DNA from: DASXUG01 sp036504995
GTDB lineage: Bacteria > Pseudomonadota > Gammaproteobacteria > Burkholderiales > Methylophilaceae
Assembly (NCBI GenBank): GCA_036504995.1
Contig: DASXUG010000007.1
Span: 1-64,000 of the forward strand
Direction: 5' to 3'
DNA: 64,000 bases
Made by a program: the position numbers and the translations under genes. The notes beneath the pieces are model-generated. The model did no database searches. It was not told the origin of the DNA and saw only the letters and a program-made list of their open reading frames with translations. Each line of letters opens with the position of its first letter. Position 1 is the first letter of the stretch. Positions 1 to 9,393 of the stretch are shown in pieces.

Positions 1-2121
1 ACTTGTAGTAGCCGTATTACCAAAGTTACAAGCATTCAAACTACCGCTTGCATTAAACCCAGCATTGCAATCGCCATTCGCAGAGTCCACCGCCGTGAAG
101 GTATTGTCATACACCCCATTGGTATTAAATCTAAAATATCCCACTTCGCTATAGTTAAATGTAGACCCTGTGGCTACGCTTGTTGCTGCATTGGCGGCAG
201 CAAAGTTACCAGACACCGTACCTGCCTGCGCAGCACTGGTGTGGGCCGAAAGCTTTGTGTTATCCACGCTAGGAGTTCCATCGTAACCGATAGCGTTGGC
301 GGTAGCCGTGAGTGAGAAATTGGCTCCTGTTTTAATTTTGGGGGATGTCGTAGTGCTTGTCCCCGTTGAATCAGCATCTGCGCTACCAGTCGCTGTCACC
401 GTAAAGCTACTTGGGCGCACGGCAAAGTCGTCGCTAGAGCAACCTTTCACCGCCACGTTACTATCAACAACCCGACATCGCACCTTACGATACGCATTGC
501 TAACGGTAAAGTTGGCAGGAATAGTTTTTCTGCCTAAATCTGTAGAAGTAAAGGTAATGGACTGGCTTGCAATGGGGGAAGTATAAGCACTACATGCCAG
601 CTGCGGGCTGGCGCTATCATCAAATAGTTGTACTGTGACGCCAGAACTTGCGGTGTAACTGGTTGCTTGCTGTCCTCCGCTTTGCAGGGCCACCACATCA
701 AAAGTAAAGCCTGTCCCTGCGACCTTGGTGTAGAGTGGGTTTCTGCTTGAAGGTGAACTGGTTAAGTTGTTGTAAGCTAAGCCACTTTCTATACACTCAA
801 AATTACTCACGCAGGCGGAATTAGTCACTGTGTATAAACAACTAGCGCTACTGCTGGCTGTATTCCAGCATTTAACGCCATTCAATGGCAGCGTGCTTAG
901 CCCTGTTGCTGATAGCGTGTATGTCCCTCCGGGTGCGGAGCCGGTTAACGCTATCGTGGCTGTTGGGTTTCCTGCGCCAATTGAGAACGCTGCTGGTGAA
1001 GCTGTGACACTTGGCGACGATGGCGATATTGAAATCGCCCCAGTTAATGTGCCTGTAGAAACAATGCTGCCTGCTGGACACGGTATGGTAGAAGATAAGC
1101 AAGCTTTGACTGTGGTATTGGTAGGACATAAGTTTGAAGTACCTTGGTGTGTAATTTCTAAATGGTCATAAGCAGGCGTAGTGGGGGAACCAACAACAAA
1201 GTCATAGCTAAAGGTGTAGGTGCCTGCGGCAATAAAGTTATATTCAATACCAATACCTGTGTCTTGATAGATGGTAGTAATGGTATTGCTCATGTCAGCA
1301 TTTTGTGAGATCGCGCAATTGTTTGAGTCATTAGTCCAAAAGCTCTGATAACCAGACGCGCAATAATTAGAAAATTTTAAACCAGACCTTTCTCTGAAAG
1401 ATTCGACAACATATACTCCAGTGGGTAGGCTTGTCGCAGAAGGACAGCTTGATCCAGATACTGGGGGATATGTTCCTACAACTAAATTGCCACTGGAGTC
1501 GGTGTACTTTACCCCACAACCCTGATCGTTTCCGCCCAAATAGGTATCATATACATGATAGTAACGGACAGGATTTACAGCGCTAATTGGATAGGTAACA
1601 GGGATAGTGACTGTTACATCTAGCGTGATAAAATCGAAGGGATTGGTATACTTCCAAACTGCAGTGACTTGTGGGCCATTTGTAATGCCGAAAGAGTTGG
1701 TTGCAGTTTGCTGCGCGCCATATGCAGGGGGGTTGGCAGGAGAAGCAGCAGTGATTGAAGTTGTGCTGTAATTGCTACGCCCTGGTATGCCTCCAAAGTT
1801 GTCAGGTCCATATATACCCCCATTTGCTCTCAAGTAAATGCCATTGTCTAAGTAAACGTCGGGGGGGGTAGAGGTCGGACTATAAACCTGACTAGTATTG
1901 TCTAGTCTTTTGACTTGCACTTGAGTAGAGCTGTCGATATAAAAATGCAGGCCATTCGTTGAACTGGTGCCTCCAGTGGTGTTGAACTCTATGGTTGCAG
2001 CGCTTGAAAGTCCTGAGTGTATTCCCAAACTAACGATGGTTATGATACTGGCGATTTGCCAATTGGCATGCTTTTGAGTTAGCGCGCAATTTCTCAAAAG
2101 TTGGAGAATTAAATTAAACAT
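1..2121 (-). CDS. MshQ-like surface protein with DUF6701-type region, partial (3' end beyond window)
   Basis: The frame is open on the minus strand from 2121 to the window edge, giving about 707 residues without a stop. The N-terminus has a signal-peptide-like hydrophobic stretch (IASIITIVSLG) ending near SGLSSAA. The middle holds a Cys-containing segment (NFECIESG, then NPLYTKVAGTGFTFDVVAL) that I associate with the DUF6701 region of MshQ-type proteins, followed by Ser/Thr-rich beta-type sequence. It is the last visible gene of the MSHA-like operon, where MshQ normally lies, and is probably an exported adhesin or pilus-tip component. In-frame ATGs also occur at 2133, 2139 and 2166. I chose 2121 because a GAGAAG purine stretch precedes it. 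The C-terminus is not visible. Confidence 0.75.
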   Translation of the reverse strand, partial: MFNLILQLLRNCALTQKHANWQIASIITIVSLGIHSGLSSAATIEFNTTGGTSSTNGLHFYIDSSTQVQVKRLDNTSQVYSPTSTPPDVYLDNGIYLRANGGIYGPDNFGGIPGRSNYSTTSITAASPANPPAYGAQQTATNSFGITNGPQVTAVWKYTNPFDFITLDVTVTIPVTYPISAVNPVRYYHVYDTYLGGNDQGCGVKYTDSSGNLVVGTYPPVSGSSCPSATSLPTGVYVVESFRERSGLKFSNYCASGYQSFWTNDSNNCAISQNADMSNTITTIYQDTGIGIEYNFIAAGTYTFSYDFVVGSPTTPAYDHLEITHQGTSNLCPTNTTVKACLSSTIPCPAGSIVSTGTLTGAISISPSSPSVTASPAAFSIGAGNPTATIALTGSAPGGTYTLSATGLSTLPLNGVKCWNTASSSASCLYTVTNSACVSNFECIESGLAYNNLTSSPSSRNPLYTKVAGTGFTFDVVALQSGGQQATSYTASSGVTVQLFDDSASPQLACSAYTSPIASQSITFTSTDLGRKTIPANFTVSNAYRKVRCRVVDSNVAVKGCSSDDFAVRPSSFTVTATGSADADSTGTSTTTSPKIKTGANFSLTATANAIGYDGTPSVDNTKLSAHTSAAQAGTVSGNFAAANAATSVATGSTFNYSEVGYFRFNTNGVYDNTFTAVDSANGDCNAGFNASGSLNACNFGNTATTS

Positions 2122-2200
2122 ATTGCTTCTCATCCTCATGCGTATTATATGTAAGATGTGCTTCATGCATGATGTGGTTCTCTATTTCTAACTTAATAAG

Positions 2201-2695
2201 TTAACTACATTGATAAGGCGTAGCTGCATCCGTACCGCGACATTTGCTGAGTGTTACCTGCACCTGACGTTCAATATAACCCGCTGTATTAGGCGTGCCG
2301 TATTTTGCGGTACTGGTAATTTCATAAAGGTTAATCGTATGGTCGCTGCCTTGTTCAAAATAGTCGACAGACTTAGAGCATGTGACTACTACGCTAAACC
2401 CGTCAATAGTCAGTGTAGTGGGGGATGCTGGGCATGCGGGCAATACGGTATTGTCAGGTGTGTTTTGCAAAATTTGATACGCAGCCCACTCTGCGCCAAC
2501 CTTGGCTTCATGGTAAGCGCGTGTTCCTTGTATATCTTGTGTCGCACTGTTTTGTTGAACCGTGCCAATATTGATAGCATACGCGCCTAGCCCTGCCAAT
2601 ATCACCAATAGAAAGATGGCGGCAGGCAGTAAAAAGCCGCGCTGTATGAACGTACGCTTTAAAACAATACATTGGTTTAGATGAGCATGGTTCAT
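2201..2695 (-). CDS. mshP: MSHA biogenesis protein MshP-like
   Basis: This 164-aa protein has a prepilin-like N-terminus: a basic leader of about 20 residues, then QRG followed by FLLPAAIFLLVILAGLGAYA as the membrane helix. It lacks the Glu at +5 found in true pilins, which is typical of MshP. The rest is a small cysteine-containing domain ending RGTDAATPYQCS. Its ATG overlaps the mshO stop by 4 bases (ATGA), so the two are translationally coupled. It is a minor component or assembly factor of the MSHA-like pilus in the inner membrane and periplasm. Confidence 0.8.
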   Translation of the reverse strand: MNHAHLNQCIVLKRTFIQRGFLLPAAIFLLVILAGLGAYAINIGTVQQNSATQDIQGTRAYHEAKVGAEWAAYQILQNTPDNTVLPACPASPTTLTIDGFSVVVTCSKSVDYFEQGSDHTINLYEITSTAKYGTPNTAGYIERQVQVTLSKCRGTDAATPYQCS

Positions 2696-3510
2696 GGTGA
2701 ATTAATCACCCCAACTTGATGCATCAGGCGCACGGTGGCGTTGTTTTGTGAGAGTGCGACAGCAATATTTACGATGCCACTACGTTGTGAAACCCCTGCT
2801 AAATAAGTCATTGAGCATGAACTTAGATTGCTAGCAATTAAGCGCGAAGGGGTTAACCCTTGTAGCGTGGCAAGGCTGGCAGGTTGAGTAATAGGGATGG
2901 CGTAACCAGTAAATAATCGAAGCACATGGTTGGTCATATCGCACATATAGGTGCTGGCGGTTGAAACGATATAAAAACGGCTGCTGGGGGAAGGCAGAGG
3001 AAACGTACCGCCAGTAAAACTCAATGTGCTGAGGGAGCCTGTCGTTTGTAAGGCGCGAATATTCGTGCCCTCATAAGCATCTGCACCAGATACCCCTAAG
3101 TTATAAATCACTAGTTTATCGCCAGATGTTACGGTAACAGGGTTACCCAAAACATCAAAAGTATCTGCTGATAAACTAAAGTCAAGTGGGTTATCGGCCC
3201 CATTAGTTCCCACCGCCGCACGATAACGCCCAGCTGCTTTCACTGGGATAAATTCAATAAAACTATCTGCGCCATTAGTGGTGACTCTCACGCTATTGGG
3301 TAAAGCATTATGAATATCACGCCCCATACGGCGCAGGGCACCATCGGCTGCGTCGCTTAGTCCCGCGCGGGTTTCAATATCAAAATAAGATTGTGTTGGA
3401 TTGCGGATAAACAAAGCGGCGGCAGCCGCTAATATGCCAGTGATGGTAATTACGACAATTAGCTCAATCAGCGTAAAGCCTTGTGAGGTAGGTTTAAAGT
3501 GTGGGCGCAT
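2692..3510 (-). CDS. mshO: MSHA minor prepilin MshO-like
   Basis: This 272-aa protein has a class III prepilin signal: leader MRPHFKPTSQG, then FTLIELIVVITITGILAAAAA with Glu at +5. The C-terminal part is a large, mostly beta domain. The size and the conserved stretch RMGRDIHNALPNSVRV fit MshO (GspJ-like minor pseudopilin). Its start lies within the end of mshD (17-base overlap) and its end overlaps mshP by 4 bases, so it is co-translated with both. It is probably part of the pilus-tip complex. Confidence 0.8.
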   Translation of the reverse strand: MRPHFKPTSQGFTLIELIVVITITGILAAAAALFIRNPTQSYFDIETRAGLSDAADGALRRMGRDIHNALPNSVRVTTNGADSFIEFIPVKAAGRYRAAVGTNGADNPLDFSLSADTFDVLGNPVTVTSGDKLVIYNLGVSGADAYEGTNIRALQTTGSLSTLSFTGGTFPLPSPSSRFYIVSTASTYMCDMTNHVLRLFTGYAIPITQPASLATLQGLTPSRLIASNLSSCSMTYLAGVSQRSGIVNIAVALSQNNATVRLMHQVGVINSP

Positions 3511-4201
3511 ATCTCACCCGATAACCTGACAGACTTACCGTTGTATTCGCAGGGCCCGTCACCTGCACTGTAATTTTTAATGCTGCATCCGCAGTAGGAA
3601 TGGCGGTGAAGGGCGCGGCATTACCCACACGCGTAATGGTGACGCTTGCGCTATACCCCGTTAAATTAGGGATAGGCGTGGTTGAGCCAGGATTGCAGAT
3701 ACCAGCGCAACTGGCATCTGGCATGTAAAAGCCACCGTAATCTGCCACATTGTCAAAAGGGTTGGTAGCACTGTAACGGCTCTCAGTTGCAGGCGTAGGG
3801 GTAGTCAGCGCTGCACCGCCTTTATCTTGCGAGTTGGCACAACTTGCGGCCGAAGTTGCGGTGGTGGCATTAAGGTCATCCGGGTCGCAAAAGGTAAAGG
3901 GTTGCTGCTCAATTTCAGTTAGCAAAGACTCAGCGATTGCCAATGCTTGCTTGCTAAGCATCGGGTCCACGCTACCACGATTGGCAACTTCTAAAGTTTT
4001 AAGCACACCGACTAAAGCGACTGAAATAATCACGATAAACACAATCAGCTCTACTAATGTCACGCCAACTTGTGATTTGGCATGTGTTACGCCAACTTGC
4101 GAGTTGGTATGTGTCACACCAATCTGTGAGCCGTCATGAGCCACCCCAGCTTTTAAGCTAGATAGAGTAACGCCAGTTTTATTTTTGTTTTTAATACACA
4201 T
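3494..4201 (-). CDS. mshD: MSHA minor prepilin MshD-like with an expanded, repetitive leader peptide
   Basis: This 235-aa protein has the prepilin helix VTLVELIVFIVIISVALVG (Glu at +5) after a Gly cleavage site, followed by an MshD-type region (KQALAIAESLLTEIEQQPF). The leader is very unusual: 46 residues instead of about 10. It reads as MCIKNKNKTG followed by four 9-residue units that each end in G (VTLSSLKAG, VAHDGSQIG, VTHTNSQVG, VTHAKSQVG). Without those units the leader would be a normal 10 residues. The ATG at 4201 overlaps the end of mshC by 11 bases, so the start is well fixed by coupling. GTG codons inside the repeats are alternative starts. Confidence 0.8.
   Translation of the reverse strand: MCIKNKNKTGVTLSSLKAGVAHDGSQIGVTHTNSQVGVTHAKSQVGVTLVELIVFIVIISVALVGVLKTLEVANRGSVDPMLSKQALAIAESLLTEIEQQPFTFCDPDDLNATTATSAASCANSQDKGGAALTTPTPATESRYSATNPFDNVADYGGFYMPDASCAGICNPGSTTPIPNLTGYSASVTITRVGNAAPFTAIPTADAALKITVQVTGPANTTVSLSGYRVRYAPTL
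4064..4171. repeat. Four 27-bp tandem repeats in the mshD leader
   Basis: On the plus strand the unit begins like CACGCCAACTTGTGATTTGG and recurs every 27 bases. The two copies nearest the mature pilin sequence are almost identical, and the two distal ones are progressively more diverged. The repeat keeps the reading frame (9 codons) and duplicates the Gly-Val-Thr residues around the prepilin peptidase site. The limits given are approximate to a few bases. Confidence 0.75.
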
Positions 4202-4652
4202 AACCCGTTTGCGGCTCTATGGTAATGGAGCGTGCTGGCTCAGTAGCCACCACGTTGTTTTGCAAGGTAATTGTTACCGTTGTATTAGAGGTTTCTTGTC
4301 CCAAACCGTTAAAAATAATGGGGTTGGCAGAAGCCGTCAGTGTCACCGAGCTAGGCAAAGTTTTGCTATATGCGGCTTTGGTCGCAGGGTCTATTACCCC
4401 AGTGGTACAAGCCGCGTCATAGCACAACGTAACAACGCGAGTTGAGGTGTTAAGCTGTGCATACACTAACGTACGCTGGGCGATGGCGGTGTTTTGTGCG
4501 AGGCGCAAAGCTGATTGCAAAGTGCCATACGCCCCGCGGGCTTCAAATGCATCGGAACCGATAAATTTTGGTGCCGCCACTGCTGCCAGAATGCCTACAA
4601 TCGTAAGTACGGCAATCAGTTCAACAATCGTAAAGCCGCGTACCTTACGCAT
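4191..4652 (-). CDS. mshC: MSHA minor prepilin MshC-like (GspH/FimT type)
   Basis: This 153-aa protein has leader MRKVRG followed by FTIVELIAVLTIVGILAAVA with Glu at +5. Then comes the GspH/FimT-like segment (ARGAYGTLQSALRLAQNTAI) and a beta domain with a Cys pair (LCYDAACTTG). It lies between the major-type pilins and mshD, as mshC does in known MSHA operons. Its final codons overlap the mshD start by 11 bases. It is an inner-membrane prepilin processed by a PilD-type peptidase not encoded in this window. Confidence 0.78.
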   Translation of the reverse strand: MRKVRGFTIVELIAVLTIVGILAAVAAPKFIGSDAFEARGAYGTLQSALRLAQNTAIAQRTLVYAQLNTSTRVVTLCYDAACTTGVIDPATKAAYSKTLPSSVTLTASANPIIFNGLGQETSNTTVTITLQNNVVATEPARSITIEPQTGYVY

Positions 4653-4698
4653 ATATTGCCATCACATTTCAAGTGTTAATACAATCAAGTCACCGAAC

Positions 4699-5157
4699 TT
4701 AACATCCAGATGTGGTAACAGTAACTTTTCCCGCATTGGCGGCCGTTGTTGAGCCGTCATCGTAGGTTAGACTGCAGTTAGTTATCGCAGTACTAAAGTT
4801 AAACGTTTCAACTCCTGAAGCAGGAGTGCCTGGAGTAAAACCATCTATGCTCTGCAATGCCTTTTCGATACCAGTTGCACCAGCGACAGGAATACCAGCC
4901 AATGTACCTGTTGTGCCCACTACAACTGTTGTACCGTCAGCCAATGTAACTGGGCTAGTATTTGTACCCGTCGCATAATATCTTGCTTGTACCAACGTTA
5001 CCGCTGAGCGCATACCGCCAGCTAAACCATTGATAGAAGCTTTTCTAGCGTCATTAGTCACATTAATAAATTTAGGCAAAGCCGTTGCCGCCAAAATCCC
5101 TAAAATAACAATCACAACAATCAACTCAACCAATGTAAAACCTGCTTGCTTTCTCAT
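4699..5157 (-). CDS. MSHA-type pilin (MshA/MshB family)
   Basis: This 152-aa pilin has leader MRKQAG followed by FTLVELIVVIVILGILAATA. The helix continues as LPKFINVTNDARKASINGLAGG, the hallmark of MshA-type pilins. Two cysteines (NCSLTYDDG and a C-terminal TTSGC) would close the C-terminal disulfide loop. An AAGGAGC-like ribosome site lies just upstream (GGAGCAATAAAA before ATG). It is probably the major subunit, because it has the compact size and a good ribosome site. Which of the two adjacent paralogues is major cannot be settled from sequence alone. Confidence 0.82.
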   Translation of the reverse strand: MRKQAGFTLVELIVVIVILGILAATALPKFINVTNDARKASINGLAGGMRSAVTLVQARYYATGTNTSPVTLADGTTVVVGTTGTLAGIPVAGATGIEKALQSIDGFTPGTPASGVETFNFSTAITNCSLTYDDGSTTAANAGKVTVTTSGC

Positions 5158-5219
5158 TTTTATTGCTCCTTCATTAAAAAAATAAACAACTCACGACTAA
5201 AAATAAAACAACTTAAAAA

Positions 5220-5750
5220 TTAACAGCCCGATGTAGTAATGCCACTAATTGCTGGTGCGGCATTGGGTACAGCTTGGGTGTAGATAAATGAACAGTTAGC
5301 GGGGGTTGGGCCGCCTATTACCTCAAATGTTGCATCGGAACCACTTACAACGTAGTCGTAACCCTCCGCTTGTAATTGTGTTTGAGTAGGGTTGAAAATC
5401 GTAGTTAACCCTGCGGCACTTAATATGCCTGCTGTGCCAAACGCAGTTACTGCTGGGTAAGCATTGGCAACCGTGATGACGCCAGACTCTGAACAGACGC
5501 TGGTGTTATTGTTTGCGGTGATGCCTGTATTTGGGCAAACATTGGTATCTGCCTGCCCATTGCGTGCTAGCAAAGTAGAATGCACTAAAGCTGATGCAGC
5601 TGTAACAGCGCCCCTTGCCGCATTAAGTTTGGCAATACGCGCATCGCGCTGCAAACTGGTGAAGCGTGGTAGCGCGACTGCGGCCAGAGTGGCCAAAATT
5701 ACAATCACGACTACTAGCTCAATTAAGGTAAACCCTTTTACTTTTTTCAT
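5220..5750 (-). CDS. MSHA-type pilin paralogue (MshB/MshA family)
   Basis: This 176-aa pilin has leader MKKVKG followed by FTLIELVVVIVILATLAAVALPRF, then LQRDARIAKLNAARGAV. Its C-terminal cysteines (NCSFIYTQ and TTSGC) match the disulfide loop of the downstream paralogue, and an extra Cys pair lies near the middle (VCPNTG, SVCSESG). The position upstream of the mshA-like gene and the slightly larger size suggest MshB. The two genes are 60 bases apart and probably arose by duplication. Confidence 0.8.
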   Translation of the reverse strand: MKKVKGFTLIELVVVIVILATLAAVALPRFTSLQRDARIAKLNAARGAVTAASALVHSTLLARNGQADTNVCPNTGITANNNTSVCSESGVITVANAYPAVTAFGTAGILSAAGLTTIFNPTQTQLQAEGYDYVVSGSDATFEVIGGPTPANCSFIYTQAVPNAAPAISGITTSGC

Positions 5751-5783
5751 GCTTTACACTCCTGATATAAACGCTAATATTGC

Positions 5784-6242
5784 TTATTTTGTATGCAGCG
5801 TTGGTGCTATATCCCAGCCGCCTAACATACCTTTCGTTACACTACCTTTAACCAGTGGATGCAATATTTGCTGACCACTTGCCTCTACATATACCAGACA
5901 GTTTTGTTTGGTATTAAAAAACCATATATCTTCTGCATCGCTAGGCGCTGCATTGAGCTCGCCTAGATAATTGTCTGGCAACTGTTTTAATAAGCGCATC
6001 GGGTTCAGTCCTGATATTTCCTCTGCTACACCTTGTCGCGGTAGCACTTGGGTTTCAACCCAGCGTTCTATCAATGCCGCTCTGAGATTACTCACCACCG
6101 CGCTATAATTTGCTTGCCTGATTTGTTGCTTTAAATCCTGTACTTCATGCATGACTACGCTTAGGGCAATCGCGATTAAGGCGATGATTAGCCATTGTGC
6201 AATGGGTAAACGTGGCAGCCTGAAATCCCAACTGTTAAACAT
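5784..6242 (-). CDS. MshF-like inner-membrane protein
   Basis: This 152-aa protein has one N-terminal membrane segment (about residues 15-32, WLIIALIAIALSVVM), then a short coiled-coil-like stretch (HEVQDLKQQIRQ) and a small periplasmic domain. It starts one base after the mshG stop and precedes the pilin genes, the place of mshF in MSHA operons. Similarity to MshF is judged from size, topology and position rather than a strong motif. Confidence 0.55.
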   Translation of the reverse strand: MFNSWDFRLPRLPIAQWLIIALIAIALSVVMHEVQDLKQQIRQANYSAVVSNLRAALIERWVETQVLPRQGVAEEISGLNPMRLLKQLPDNYLGELNAAPSDAEDIWFFNTKQNCLVYVEASGQQILHPLVKGSVTKGMLGGWDIAPTLHTK

Positions 6243-6243
6243 A

Positions 6244-7464
6244 CTATTTATGCAAGGCGACTTTGCCTAAATCCCATATTGGCAAGAAAATACCTAATGC
6301 CAATAGCAACACCATCACACCTAAAAATATGATTAAAATCGGCTCAATTTGTGCGCCTAGCGTTTTAATTTCGTATTCCACATCGCGTTGATACATCTCG
6401 GCAATTTCTTGCATTAAGTCATCTAATGAGCCAGATTCTTCGCCTACCGCGATCATTTGCAGTACCAGTGGGTTAAACACGCCGCTGTTATTAGCGGTAC
6501 GCAAAATGGTTTCACCACGCTCTACCCCCATACGCATATCATCGATTTTTTGTCCGATGTAGTCATTATCGACGGTTTGTGACACAAGATTTAGCGCGTG
6601 CGTGATCGAAACGCCATTTTTGGTCGCCAAAGCAAAGCTTCTGGCAAAGCGTGCCATGGTACCTTTATGCACAATTTTGCCTGCAATTGGTGTGGTTAAA
6701 ATAAAGCGGTGCCACTTGTAGCGCCCTTCTGGACTGGCGATAAACTTTTTAAAACCGTAAACCATCACGATAATGCTTACCAATAAGTAAGGCCAATAGT
6801 GAATTGTAAAATTTGATAAATTCAACAATAGTTTTGTTAAAGGCGGTAATTCTGCATGCATGCTTTCAAATACTTTGGAGAATGCGGGGATCACAAATAC
6901 ATTGACAATGGCTATCGCCACTATCATGGCGATCATGACAAAGGTTGGGTAACGCAGCGCGGCTTTAATCTGGTCGCGCATAAAACGCTCGAACTCGATG
7001 TAGTCAAATAAGCGCAGAAAAATCTGATCCAACATCCCTGTGGTCTCACCCACACGAACCATATTGACGTAAAAACTATTAAATACTTTGGGGTGCTCGC
7101 GCAGAGCCGCAGAAAGTTCACGGCCACTATCTAGGCTCACCCGTAAATCGCCAATTACTTCGGCAAATGCTTTGTTTTGCGTAGACGCCTGCAAGCCGCC
7201 CAAGGCGTTCATAATGGGGATGCCAGCCTTCAGCAGCGTATACATTTGTCGGCTAAACAACATGACGTCGATGGATTCAATTTTGTCTTTAAAAATTGAA
7301 TCATTTTTTGCTGATGCTACGGTTTTGCTCTTCTCTGCAATATCAATAGGTGTGATATTGCTAGCCAATAGCAAATTGACGAGCGCGCTACTGTCCGTGC
7401 TTTCTAGTACGCCTTTGACCAGGCTGCCGCCAGCGTCACGTCCTGTATATGAGTAAAATGGCAT
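6244..7464 (-). CDS. mshG: MSHA platform protein MshG (GspF/PilC family)
   Basis: This 406-aa protein of the T2SS/T4P inner-membrane platform family has two T2SSF domains (about residues 70-190 and 270-395). Hydrophobic segments lie near residues 170-195, 220-240 and at the C-terminus. Family motifs are visible: FSRQMYTLLKAGIPI in the first repeat and GEESGSLDDLMQEIAEMY in the second. It anchors the extension ATPase encoded immediately upstream (36-base gap). Length is typical of the family. Confidence 0.88.
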   Translation of the reverse strand: MPFYSYTGRDAGGSLVKGVLESTDSSALVNLLLASNITPIDIAEKSKTVASAKNDSIFKDKIESIDVMLFSRQMYTLLKAGIPIMNALGGLQASTQNKAFAEVIGDLRVSLDSGRELSAALREHPKVFNSFYVNMVRVGETTGMLDQIFLRLFDYIEFERFMRDQIKAALRYPTFVMIAMIVAIAIVNVFVIPAFSKVFESMHAELPPLTKLLLNLSNFTIHYWPYLLVSIIVMVYGFKKFIASPEGRYKWHRFILTTPIAGKIVHKGTMARFARSFALATKNGVSITHALNLVSQTVDNDYIGQKIDDMRMGVERGETILRTANNSGVFNPLVLQMIAVGEESGSLDDLMQEIAEMYQRDVEYEIKTLGAQIEPILIIFLGVMVLLLALGIFLPIWDLGKVALHK

Positions 7465-7500
7465 GGTTAATCTATCATTTTAAGATTCATGATTAATGCA

Positions 7501-9204
7501 CTAATCATCAAGCTGGTTGCTAATTTTCATGGCTTCGGCCACGGTTGTTTTTTTTGCGAGCACTAAACGCATTGCTTGATTTCGCAGCGTGCTGCCTCCC
7601 ATTTTTTCACGTGCAAGCTTGATAAACTGGTTGGTGTCATGATGGTTAGCTGCATCCACCAAGTCATTGTTCATTTCTAGCAGTTCATACACCCCTGAGC
7701 GCCCATGGTAGCCCGTACCGTTACAATGGCTACAGCCTCTGCCATGTGCGTATTTTTGTGCGAGCGCAGACTCTCCCACGACTTGTTTTAACCAGTTTTG
7801 CTCAATAGGTTCTGGGGTGTAGTCCTCAATACAGTTGGTGCAAATCAAGCGTACCAAACGCTGTGCTAGCACGCCTAAAATAGACATCGCCACCATAAAA
7901 CGTGGCGCCCCCATGTCAATGAGGCGCACAGGCGCCGTCATGGCATCGTTGGTGTGTAGGGTGGAGAGTACCAAGTGACCAGTCATGGCAGCACGTAGAC
8001 CGATTTGTGCAGTTTCCTGGTCGCGCATTTCGCCTACTAAGATGATATCTGGGTCTTGGCGCAACGTAGTTCTCAATACGCGGGCAAAGTCGAGGTCGAT
8101 TTTTTCATTTACTTGCACTTGGTTAATTCCTGCCAGACGATATTCCACTGGGTCTTCAACCGTGATGATTTTATTGGCAAGCGAGTTCAACTCATTTAAT
8201 GCCGCATATAAGGTCGTCGTTTTGCCGCTGCCGGTTGGCCCTGTTACCAGCACCATGCCGTTGGATTTGTGTATCAAATTGCGGAAGCGTGCAAGCATAT
8301 CAACAGGCATGCCCAATTTCTCAAGCGAGAATCCGCTGGTATTTTGAATTAGTAAGCGCATCACCACAGACTCACCATACTGCGTAGGCATGCTGGAAAT
8401 ACGAATATCTACGGGTAAGCCTTTTACCTTAATGGCAAAACGACCATCTTGCGGTAAGCGTTTTTCTGAAATATCTAGACCTGACATCAGCTTTAAACGC
8501 AACACCAATGCCGTAGAAATTTTTAAATCGGCCTGCGTTTGTAAATGCATCACGCCATCAATACGAAAGCGAATATGTAGCTTGTTTTCTTGTGGCTCAA
8601 TGTGAATATCTGAGGCATTTACCTGTACAGCATCATCAAAAATTGTCTGTAGTAGTTTAACAACTGGCGCTTCTTCTAAACTTGGATTCGTGCCTAAGGT
8701 GGCAAAGTCAATCGCGCTATCACCTAGGTCTTGCTCCAACTCTAAGGCAAGGTTGGAAATTTCTTCCGTACGGCGATACATGCGATCAATAATCGGCAAA
8801 ATAGCGCTTTCTTGTACTGCTGCTAACTCGATCTCCCGACGCAATACGCGAGAAATTTCATCATAAGCGAACAGGTCGGATGGGTCTGCCATCCCTACTA
8901 AATAGCTACTACCTCGGTCTTCAAGTACGATAGCGCGAAAACGCCGTGCTTGCGCTTCGGGCAATTTTTGAACGAGTTCAGCTTTTGCATTAAAGTTGCT
9001 TAAATCCAAAAATGGCAAAGCTAACTGACGTGCCAATGCCTCTGCAATTTTGCGTTCGGTCACATAACCGCTATCCACCAGCACTCGGCCTAGCTTTAAG
9101 CCTGTGCGCTTCTGTTCTTGCAGCCCTGTTTCTAATTGTTCAGCTGTAATTAATCCCTGCTGAACCAGCATGTCCCCCAGCCTAACTTTCTCTGGACGCG
9201 CCAT
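7501..9204 (-). CDS. mshE: MSHA pilus extension ATPase MshE with c-di-GMP-binding MshEN domain
   Basis: This is a GspE/PilB family hexameric ATPase of 567 aa. The N-terminus carries two consecutive 24-residue MshEN motifs (RLGDMLVQQGLITAEQL... and KLGRVLVDSGYVTERKI...) with the Arg, Gly, Leu and Gln spacing known to bind cyclic di-GMP. Walker A is GPTGSGKTTT (about residue 320) and Walker B is DPDIILVGEMRD. A four-Cys zinc site (CTNC ... CSHC) precedes the C-terminus. I chose the ATG at 9204 (MARPEKVRLGD) because GGGGA lies 6 bases upstream. The frame extends to a TTG at 9225 that has no ribosome site. Confidence 0.9.
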   Translation of the reverse strand: MARPEKVRLGDMLVQQGLITAEQLETGLQEQKRTGLKLGRVLVDSGYVTERKIAEALARQLALPFLDLSNFNAKAELVQKLPEAQARRFRAIVLEDRGSSYLVGMADPSDLFAYDEISRVLRREIELAAVQESAILPIIDRMYRRTEEISNLALELEQDLGDSAIDFATLGTNPSLEEAPVVKLLQTIFDDAVQVNASDIHIEPQENKLHIRFRIDGVMHLQTQADLKISTALVLRLKLMSGLDISEKRLPQDGRFAIKVKGLPVDIRISSMPTQYGESVVMRLLIQNTSGFSLEKLGMPVDMLARFRNLIHKSNGMVLVTGPTGSGKTTTLYAALNELNSLANKIITVEDPVEYRLAGINQVQVNEKIDLDFARVLRTTLRQDPDIILVGEMRDQETAQIGLRAAMTGHLVLSTLHTNDAMTAPVRLIDMGAPRFMVAMSILGVLAQRLVRLICTNCIEDYTPEPIEQNWLKQVVGESALAQKYAHGRGCSHCNGTGYHGRSGVYELLEMNNDLVDAANHHDTNQFIKLAREKMGGSTLRNQAMRLVLAKKTTVAEAMKISNQLDD

Positions 9205-9393
9205 ATATTTCCCCACGTTGATCAATTAGATACCATAATAACCAATGAAATTAAGCCGCAATCTTTGGAATAGCGGCATTTATCTTGGGGAGTTTGGTTA
9301 TTTGAATTAGTCTAAAGGGGGCTTGGGTTGGACTTTAATGGACTGAATACGCATATCTTTGCATGGGCCAAGAATTAGCCCATGCACTTTAAA

